Shown here: positions 9,402-17,836 of the stretch, piece by piece
Position numbering within the stretch: position 1 is the stretch's first letter
Layout: every line of letters begins with the position of its first letter
Origin: UBA5069 sp963773745
GTDB lineage: Bacteria; Chloroflexota; Anaerolineae; Caldilineales; Caldilineaceae
Assembly (NCBI GenBank): GCA_963773745.1
Contig: CAVZCL010000001.1
Coordinates: 434,001 to 498,000 of the forward strand
Length of the DNA stretch: 64,000 nucleotides
Reading direction: 5' to 3'
The notes under the pieces: model-generated
Seen by the model: the letters and a program-made list of their open reading frames with translations, nothing else
The model's database searches: none
What the model was told of the DNA's origin: nothing
Made by a program: the position numbers and the translations under genes

Positions 9402-9670
9402 GTGACGCGCAGAGAATGTCTTTCCTGTTGTTTCTGCTTGTTCCGCTTTTTGTTCCCGGAATATACGCTTCCTGGAAGGGGATTGCGCAGGTGGCGGCTT
9501 GAGCCGATACAATCCCGCACAACGGATCCACGATATGCAACGGTGTGCCGGCGCAAGCTGCCACTCGCGGGGCGTGGTTGCCCCGCAGCACACAGAGACC
9601 ATCTTCATTCTGCGTTGTGCCCACAAGGCATGAACGTCTGCGAACAAGACTTTTTGGCAAGGAGCCTGGT

Positions 9671-10462
9671 GTGGCAGATTTGCTGGCGGCCGTTGACGGG
9701 CTGCTCATCGATATTGAGGGTGTGCTGCTGATTGGCAACGAGGTGATCCCGGGCACGCGTGAGGCCATTGCCTCGTTGCGCGCCCGCGGGATTCCATTCC
9801 GCTTCATGACGAACACCACCATCTACTGCCGCTACACGCTGCTTGATCGGCTGAATGCTCTCGGCTTCGCCTGCAAGCTCGAGGAGCTCTACACGGCGGG
9901 CTATGTGGCGGCCGAGTATTTGCGCTCGCAAGGCGCACAGCGCTACTTCCCTCTGCTGCTGCCCGATGCGCAGCAGGAGTTCTCCGGTATTGAGGTGGAC
10001 GAGGAGAATCCGGAGTTTGTGGTCGTGGGCGACATTGGCGCTGGTTTCACCTTCCCGCGCCTCAATCGCGCCTTCCGCGCCGTGCTCAACGGCGCACGGC
10101 TCATCGCCCTGCAAAAGAAACGCGCGTGGCGCACCGAGGAAGGGCTCTTCCTGGATGCAGGCCCGTTCGTGGTGGCGCTCGAATATGCCGCAGAGGTCAA
10201 TGCGCTGGTGGTGGGCAAGCCGAGCGCCGCCTACTACCGCATGGTCCTTGCGGACTTGGGGCTGGCGCCCCAGCGCGTGGCCATGATCGGCGACGACATT
10301 CTGGCCGACGTGCGCGGTGCGCAGATGGTGGGCGTACAGGGCTGGCTTGTGAAGACGGGCCGCTTTCGGCGCGAAGATCTGCAGCAGGGCATCTGGCCCG
10401 ACCGCCTGCTGAGCAGCATTACCGACATTACCGACACCAACGCCGGCCCACCGCCCGACTAA
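9671..10462 (+). CDS. HAD-superfamily subfamily IIA phosphatase (LHPP/NagD-like)
   Basis: 263-residue haloacid-dehalogenase-type phosphatase. Motif I reads 'LLIDIEGVLLIG' near residue 10-20 with Asp-Ile-Glu in place of the usual DxD; motif II is 'RFMTNTT'; the IIA cap region contains 'NPEFVVVGDIGAGFTFPRLNRAF'; motif III/IV is 'VVGKPSAAYYRMVLADLGL' then 'VAMIGDDILADVRGAQMVG'. The order and the 'GKPS...GD.-.D..GA' spacing match LHPP-like (phospholysine/phosphohistidine) phosphatases. GTG at 9671 was chosen because AAGGAG lies 7 nt upstream and homology starts there. The Asp-to-Glu change in motif I may alter metal binding. Substrate is unknown. Confidence 0.85.
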   Translation: MADLLAAVDGLLIDIEGVLLIGNEVIPGTREAIASLRARGIPFRFMTNTTIYCRYTLLDRLNALGFACKLEELYTAGYVAAEYLRSQGAQRYFPLLLPDAQQEFSGIEVDEENPEFVVVGDIGAGFTFPRLNRAFRAVLNGARLIALQKKRAWRTEEGLFLDAGPFVVALEYAAEVNALVVGKPSAAYYRMVLADLGLAPQRVAMIGDDILADVRGAQMVGVQGWLVKTGRFRREDLQQGIWPDRLLSSITDITDTNAGPPPD

Positions 10463-10473
10463 GATCAATCTCT

Positions 10474-10659
10474 CGGTGGAGACAATCTCAACGCAAGGAC
10501 GCAGGGGGGCAAGGACGCAAGGAAAAGCACAAGCAAGAAAACCGGCATTCACGTCGTCAATCATTGGCCCATTGCTGACCCAAAAATCGTCTTTCCTGCT
10601 TTTGTTTTTCCTTGCGCCCTTGCTCCCCTAGCGCCCTTGCGTTGAGATTGTCTCCACCG
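10474..10659. repeat. 25-bp perfect inverted repeat between the HAD gene and cimA
   Basis: CGGTGGAGACAATCTCAACG then CAAGG (10474-10498) is exactly complementary to 10635-10659; pairing continues imperfectly inward through 'GGACGCAGGGGGGCAAGGACGC' type sequence to about 10530 and 10590. The right arm ends about 20 nt before the cimA start codon, so it lies in the cimA leader and may terminate the HAD transcript. Confidence 0.85.
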
Positions 10660-10679
10660 CATGTGCCGAGTGAGGAATC

Positions 10680-12337
10680 ATGCCAACAAAACCCCTGTTG
10701 TACGACACTACCCTGCGTGACGGCACGCAGGGTGAAGGCGTTAATCTCTCCGTGGATGACAAGCTCAAGGTTGCGCGCCGGCTGGACGACTTTGGCGTCG
10801 ACTACATTGAAGGGGGCTGGCCCGGCAGCAACCCCAAGGATGTGGAATTCTTTGCGCGCGCCCACAAGGAGTTGCAGCTTGCGCACCGCGCATGGCTGCC
10901 TTTGGCTCCACCTGTCGCGCTGACACCGACCCCGCCGACGACCCCCAAATCCAGCTGCTGATTGCGGCCGAAACGCCCGTTATCACCATCTTCGGCAAAA
11001 CGTGGGATTTGCACGTCACGGAGGTGCTGCGCACCACGCTCGAGGAAAACCTGCGCATGATCCGCGACTCGGTGGCCTATCTGGTGGCGCAGGGCAAGGA
11101 GGTGGTCTACGACGCTGAGCACTTCTTTGATGGCTACAGTGCCAACCCCGAGTATGCGCTGGCCACACTGCAGGCGGCTATCATGGGGGGCGCCGGCTCG
11201 GTGGTGCTCTGCGACACCAACGGCGGCGGGCTTCCCTGGCAGATTAGGGAAGCTGTGGCCACTGTACGCAGCGAAGTGCTGGGCATTGGCGAGGGCGACA
11301 ACGCGCACCCGGCCGCAAAGGTGGTGCTGGGTATTCACGCCCACAACGACAGCGAGACGGGCGTCGCCAACACGCTCGAGGCCGTGCGCACGGGCGCGAA
11401 CCACATTCAGGGCACAATCAACGGCTATGGCGAGCGCTGCGGCAACGCGAACCTCGTGAGCATCATCGCCGACCTGCAGTTGAAGATGGGTCTGCCGCTG
11501 CTTCCCGACGAGAAGATTACGCAGCTTACGGACCTGAGCCGCTATGTGAGCGAGCTGGCAAACCTGAGCCACGACAGCCACCAGCCCTTTGTGGGCGCGA
11601 GTGCCTTTGCGCACAAGGGGGGCACCCACGTCAACGCCGTCGTCAAGTATGCGATGAGCTACCAGCACGTGGATCCCACGCTGGTGGGCAACGAGACACG
11701 CGTGCTGGTGAGCGAATTGAGCGGCAAGGACAACATTGCCGTGAAGCGGCGCGAGTTTGGCCTCAAGGGGCTGACGCGGGCGCAGGAGAAGGTGGTGTTG
11801 CAGCAGATTAAGGAGCTGGAGAATGCCGGCTTCGCCTTCGAGAGCGCCGAGGCCAGCGTGGATCTGCTGCTGCGCCGCACGCGCCCGGGCTATATCAAGC
11901 CCTTCGAGATGATCGACTACACCGCCAGCGTTGAGTACCGCAGCGGGCGTGGCATGTTCTCCGAAGCCACCGTGAAGGTCAGGGTGGGCGAAACGCTGCT
12001 GCACGAGGTGGCGGAAGGCAACGGTCCCGTGAACGCGCTCAACCGTGCGCTGCGCAAGGCGCTGATGCAGTATTACCCCGCGCTGCGCGGCGTCCACCTC
12101 ACCGACTACAAGGTGCGCATCCTCGACTCCACGGCGGGCACAGCTGCCATGACGCGCGTGCTGATTGATTTCGCCGACGGCGAGCGGCTGTGGACGACCG
12201 TGGGCGCAAGCACAAACATCATCGAAGCGTCGTGGATTGCGCTCAGCGACTCGGTTGAGTACTTCATCATCACAGGGGTGGAGCGCGACGCAAACGCGCA
12301 GCCCTTCTCCGAAGAAAAGCAGGTGGATGCACTATGA
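10680..12337 (+). CDS. cimA: (R)-citramalate synthase, one-base frameshift near 10885
   Basis: Condenses acetyl-CoA with pyruvate to citramalate, the first step of the threonine-independent isoleucine route. The N-terminal part has the HMGL-type active site 'YDTTLRDGTQGEGVNLSVDDK' and 'DYIEGGWPGSNPKDVEFF'. The frame breaks within 10880-10892: after 'HKELQLAH' the expected 'MAAFGST.RA..DPADDPQIQ' continues in another frame. The rest is intact, with 'LCDTNGGGLPWQ', metal-binding 'GIHAHNDSETGVANTLEAV', 'QGTINGYGERCGNANL' and a C-terminal LeuA allosteric domain from about residue 400. The E-G-G-W and PADDP signatures favour citramalate over isopropylmalate synthase. The stop overlaps the next start by 4 nt. 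Corrected length is about 552 residues. Confidence 0.9.
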
Positions 12338-13062
12338 GTGAATTGATGCGGGACAAGGTTGTCATCATCACCGGCGCAAGTACGGGTATTGGCGCGGCGG
12401 CGGCGCGCCAGCTTGTGCCGCTGGGCGCAAAGGTGGTGATTACCGCTCGCTCGCGCGACAAGCTGGATGCGCTCGCGGCTGAACTGGGCGACGCTGCGCT
12501 GGCCGTGCGCGCCGACGTCACCAACGCCGCCGACGTGCAGCGCATTGTCGATGAAACGCTCGCGCGCTTTGGGCGCATTGACGTGCTCTTCGCCAACGCC
12601 GGCATCTACATTCCGGGTGATTTCATCGACAGCGACCCGGAGGCTTACGCCCATCTGCTAAATGTCAACGTCATGGGCGTCATGCGCTGCGTGCATGCGG
12701 TGCTGCCGCACATGGTGGCGCAGGGCTCGGGTGACATTCTGATTACCAGCTCGATATCGGGCTTCATCGACATTCAGTGGGAGCCGGTTTACAGCGCTTC
12801 CAAGCACGCCATTCAGGGCTTTGTACACACGCTGCGGCGGCAGGTCATGGCCAGCGGCATCCGTGTGATGGCGCTGGCGCCGGGGATGGTCGCCAACGAA
12901 CTGTGGAACATTCACGACCCGGTGGTGATTGCCGAGCACGTGGCCGATCGCACGGCGCTCACCTCGGCCGATTGCGCCGAGGCGGGGCTCTTCATGCTCA
13001 GCCGCCCGCGCCACGTTACCATCCGCGATCTTGTGATGCTGCCGCAGAGCCAGGATTTGTAG
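12334..13062 (+). CDS. Short-chain dehydrogenase/reductase
   Basis: 242-residue classical SDR. Cofactor motif 'TGASTGIGAAAARQL' near residue 14, with 'ITARSRDKL' after beta-2 suggesting NADP preference; 'LFANAGIYIPG' (NAG) near 90; catalytic Ser in 'ITSSISGF' and Tyr/Lys in 'YSASKHAIQGF' near 153-157. Resembles sugar-alcohol or ribitol-type dehydrogenases but the substrate cannot be named. Its ATG overlaps the cimA stop (ATGA), so it is translationally coupled to isoleucine-pathway gene cimA; a link in function is possible but not shown. It is followed by a REP hairpin. Confidence 0.9.
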   Translation: MSELMRDKVVIITGASTGIGAAAARQLVPLGAKVVITARSRDKLDALAAELGDAALAVRADVTNAADVQRIVDETLARFGRIDVLFANAGIYIPGDFIDSDPEAYAHLLNVNVMGVMRCVHAVLPHMVAQGSGDILITSSISGFIDIQWEPVYSASKHAIQGFVHTLRRQVMASGIRVMALAPGMVANELWNIHDPVVIAEHVADRTALTSADCAEAGLFMLSRPRHVTIRDLVMLPQSQDL

Positions 13063-13075
13063 AAATACGGCCTGT

Positions 13076-13109
13076 GAAGCGAGGCTTCCGATTTTGGAAG
13101 TCTCGCTTC
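13076..13109. repeat. REP-like hairpin, copy 1
   Basis: GAAGCGAGGCTTCC, 6-nt loop GATTTT, GGAAGTCTCGCTTC; one G-T mismatch in the 14-bp stem. It lies 14 nt after the SDR stop codon. Confidence 0.9.
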
Positions 13110-13300
13110 GGATGCGCCATCAGGTGCGATACAATGTGAAAGTACAGGGACGAGGCATTAAGAAGAAGCAACCGATACATGCAGACTCGAGAGTCGAAGA
13201 AGCGGGCACAATCCGTTGCGAAACGGTACGCAACGCGTCAGCCCCGCCTTCGTGCGCCTGCCCGAAGCAGCAAATACCAGCGGCTCATAGCGACCACATA

Positions 13301-13334
13301 CAGCGAGGCTCCCGCTTTTGGAGTGGCCGCTTCG
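13301..13334. repeat. REP-like hairpin, degenerate copy 2
   Basis: CAGCGAGGCTCCCGCTTTTGG and onward to GCCGCTTC aligns with copy 1 with several mismatches. It lies just upstream of the transposase start and may be its leader or a cleavage substrate. Confidence 0.55.
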
Positions 13335-13357
13335 AATATCAACTTACGGCAAAAACC

Positions 13358-13900
13358 ATGCAACGCGCCCAGTTTGTTCCCTGCCACTACTATCACATCT
13401 ACAATCGCGGCGTAAACCGAGAGACCATCTTCTTTTGCCATGAAAATTGGGTGCTCTTTCTCAAGAAGCTTCACCAGTACTTCGATGGCACGCACGCATA
13501 CGTCGTTGCCTATTGCCTAATGCCAACACATTATCACCTTCTCATCAATGCGGAAACGGGCGAGCATCGAGTCAGGCGAAGTGTAATGCAGCCATTTGCC
13601 ACCGCCTATACAAAGTCAGTGAATACGCGTCAGGAGCGGGTTGGTCCGCTATTCCAGGGACCATTCGGAATAGCGTCTGGTTGCAAACGATCGAGTACTT
13701 GCGCGCATTTGAGCCGCTACATCCATCGCAATCCCACAGACGCAGGACTTGATGGTCAGAGACCTAGTGATTGGCAGTTCTCGAGCTATCGCGATTACTT
13801 GGACATGCGCAACGGCACGCTGCCGCATCCAAAAGTGGTATTCGATTATTCCCATTGCACAGCATTGAATGCAGGTCATTTGTGGAATCCTTCGTGCTAA
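13358..13900 (+). CDS. REP-associated tyrosine transposase (RAYT, Y1/TnpA-REP family)
   Basis: 180-residue HUH-type transposase that in known systems cuts and joins single-stranded REP hairpins. From ATG at 13358: 'CHYYHIYNRGVNRETIF', the HUH motif in 'YCLMPTHYHLLI' near residue 55, 'VGPLFQGPF', and 'HLSRYIHRNPTDAGL' with the probable nucleophilic Tyr, then 'WQFSSYRDYL'. The segment between about 13664 and 13707 reads better in the +1 frame as 'IRNSVWLQTIEYLRA', which is what family members have before 'HLSRYIH'. Two compensating indels therefore seem to replace about 14 residues; the enzyme may be inactive or the sequence locally wrong. A longer upstream reading frame has no homology. Confidence 0.85.
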   Translation: MQRAQFVPCHYYHIYNRGVNRETIFFCHENWVLFLKKLHQYFDGTHAYVVAYCLMPTHYHLLINAETGEHRVRRSVMQPFATAYTKSVNTRQERVGPLFQGPFGIASGCKRSSTCAHLSRYIHRNPTDAGLDGQRPSDWQFSSYRDYLDMRNGTLPHPKVVFDYSHCTALNAGHLWNPSC

Positions 13901-13940
13901 GCCTCCTACGAATTGCACCTCGACTGGAATGCACTTACCC

Positions 13941-13974
13941 GAAGCGAGGCTACCAAAATCGGAAGCCTCGCTTC
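13941..13974. repeat. REP-like hairpin, copy 3 (inverted relative to copy 1)
   Basis: GAAGCGAGGCTACC, loop AAAATC, GGAAGCCTCGCTTC; one mismatch in the stem. Its reverse complement differs from copy 1 at only a couple of stem positions. It precedes ilvD. Confidence 0.9.
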
Positions 13975-14030
13975 ACACGCGTAGCCGCGCCCCGTCGGCT
14001 TGCCTACATCAAATATACCAAGGAGCACCC

Positions 14031-15737
<1,707 letters not shown>

Positions 15738-15911
15738 CTGCCGGGGTTGTGGGGGGTAGGTGTGCGTTGGGGTTTATGGACTTGTGGCGCCGCGAGGCTA
15801 ACTGGCATGAACAACATGACGATTCTGATTCGATGGCGTTGTTGACGCGAAAGCAGCAAACATCCACAGCATACCGTCAATCGAATTGCTGGCTCAAGCG
15901 GGATTTAGAAT

Positions 15912-17391
15912 TCACGTATAGCGATTGGCTGCCGGCCACCGAGGCAGACGGCTTTTCACATCACTTGCCGCAAGCGAGTAATTCGCCTCTATTCCACTGC
16001 CGCATGAGGCCAGTTCTTCACCTTTGCGGCCGCTGCCGCAGGGGCAGGGGCCGTTGCGGCCGGCTTTGGCCAGCGCCTCCGCAAAGCGGCGGTCACTCTC
16101 GGCATAGACGCGCATGATGGTGCTGGGCGCGCCGTTGCGGCGCAGTTGCTCCGTCATGTAGCGCATGGGGCCGTCAATGTGGTGGAAGAAGAGCTTGTAG
16201 CCCGCGCACAGATAGTTGAGCCCCTCTTCACCGGCGGGCGTGCGCATGAAAGCGATCCTTGGGGCAGCCGCCATGGCAGGCGAAGCGCACGTCGCATTGC
16301 TGGCAGAAGGCAGGCAGCGTGTCGAACTTGTTCTGCCCAAAGGCCTTCTGCTGTGGCGCAGAGACCAGTTCAATCAGGTGCGTATCGCGGATATTGCCCA
16401 GTTTGTAGGCGGGCTCAACACAGTGATCGCACGAGTAGACATCGCCGTTGTGCTCCATGGCAAGCGCCGCGCCGCAGGTCTTCGAGTGGATGCAGAGGCC
16501 CAGGTGCGCGCCGGCCCAGTTGGCCAGCGCTACGTCAAACATCTGCACGTAGACGGTGCCCACGTCGCGCCGCACCCATTCCTCAAAGACGCCATTTAGA
16601 AAGAGGCCGTACTGCTCGGCCGTCACCGATCGGGCAGTGACGTGCGTCCCTTCCTGAATGTAGAGTGGGCGGTCGCGCCACGAGCTCCACTCGTGCTCCG
16701 TCTCGGCAGGCACGCGCTCGATAATGGGAATGAACTGAATGAAGCGCGAACCGCACTCGTCACGCAAGAAGCGATAGAGCTCCAGCGGCTTTTCGGCATT
16801 GGCGGCATGGAGCGTCGTCAGCGTGTTGTATTCCACACCGTGGGCGCGCAGAAGCCCCAGCCCGCGCATGACGCCCGCAAAGGTGCCCTTCTGCCCCTTG
16901 TCCACCCGATAGGCGTCGTGGATGGCTTCGGGGCCATCGATGCTGATGCCGACGAGGAAGTCGTTTTCCTTGAAGAAGGCAGCCCAGCCGTCATCAATCA
17001 GCGTGCCGTTGGTCTGGATCGTGTGGAGCAGCCGCTGGCCAGGCTGGAGCAGCTCCCTGGCATAGGCAACGGCGCGCTGGAAGAAAGCCAGCCCCATGAG
17101 CGTAGGCTCACCCCCCTGCCAGGCAATGTTGACCTCCATGTCGCCACGGTGCGCCTCAATCAGTTGGCGCACGTAGGCGCGCAGCAGATCATCCGCCATG
17201 CGGAAGCGGCTGCCCGGGTAGAGCATCTCCTTGCTGAGGAAGAAGCAGTAGGCGCAGTCGAGGTTGCAGGTTGCGCCCGTGGGCTTGGCCAGCAAATGGA
17301 ACGCGGGCGGCGCATCAGGCGGGGGCTGCGCCGGCAGCGCAGCAAAATGCACGTTGGTCAGTGTACTCTGAAGGGTGGACTCCGTCGTCAT
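15912..17391 (-). CDS. Anaerobic sulfatase-maturating enzyme (radical SAM/SPASM), one-base frameshift
   Basis: Converts the active-site Cys or Ser of sulfatases to formylglycine. From ATG 17391 (GGAG 6 nt upstream): radical-SAM motif 'CNLDCAYCFF' near residue 42, 'VNIAWQGGEPTLMGL', 'IQTNGTLIDD', 'ISIDGPEAIHDAYR', and SPASM cysteines in 'LCIHSKTCGAAL', 'YSCDHCVEPAYKLGN' and 'FCQQCDVRFACHGGCPKDRF'. Right after 'PKDRF' one extra base near 16246 breaks the frame; the continuation 'GEEGLNYLCAGYKLFFHHI' is the normal family ending. The tail carries 'GRNGPCPCGSGRK', a SEC-C-type zinc-binding motif, though the last Cys pair is not in the expected place. The likely substrate is the truncated arylsulfatase 4 kb away or one elsewhere. 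Confidence 0.88.
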
Positions 17392-17699
17392 GAAGTGCTC
17401 CGGGCGTCCTGCAACCTGCGTGTGCAAGTGTGTAGCCCAAATACTCCACCGATATCAGGCTCAGTCCAAGATCATGGACGAGGTTGACAAACCCAATCAA
17501 CGCCGCCTGATCGCCCAAGGGGCCGGTCAGGACCGTGATCTTCACGTCGAGGCGCGCCCGGCGCATCCGATTCAATGTCGACCAGTTCCAGCGACATGGC
17601 TTCGAAATTCGGAATCCACCGCTCGTCAATGCGGCCGATGACGCGAATTCTGTATTGGCCAACTCTATCGGTGGCTGCTATCTCCGGAGCTGCGCACAT
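17315..17699 (-). CDS. Small conserved protein of the GRLDERW / TLTGP-DQAAL family, frameshifted
   Basis: Function unknown. From ATG 17699 (GGAG 7 nt upstream) it reads 'QYRIRVIGRIDERWIPNFEAM', then after a frame change near 17555 'VKITVLTGPLGDQAALIGFV' and 'LVHDLGLSLISVEYL'. The pattern R-I-R-x-x-G-R-(L/I)-D-E-R-W, (T/V)-L-T-G-P, D-Q-A-A-L and D-L-G-L-x-L-x-S-V is shared by a family of short proteins frequent in Chloroflexota (recognition from memory, not a search). The tail runs on to 17315 and overlaps the start of the maturase. Corrected length is about 128 residues, a little long for the family, so the true stop may be lost. Confidence 0.6.
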
Positions 17700-17836
17700 G
17701 CGATTCTCCAAGGGGAGCTTTCTGTCTGATGCGAGGCACGGGCAAAACGGGGAACCCGCAAGTCCAGCATGACACAAAGCGCAGCGGATGGCTTCGTTAC
17801 ATAGTGTGGAAAAAGTGGGGAAGCGCAAGAGAATGC

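Larger units (their letters stand above)
13076..13974 (+). mobile_element. RAYT transposase unit bounded by inverted REP hairpins
   Basis: A REP-associated tyrosine transposase gene lies between two hairpins in opposite orientation: copy 1 (13076-13109, loop GATTTT) and copy 3 (13941-13974, loop AAAATC, which is the reverse complement). A degenerate copy is at 13301-13334. The whole unit sits between the SDR gene and ilvD. Confidence 0.8.
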
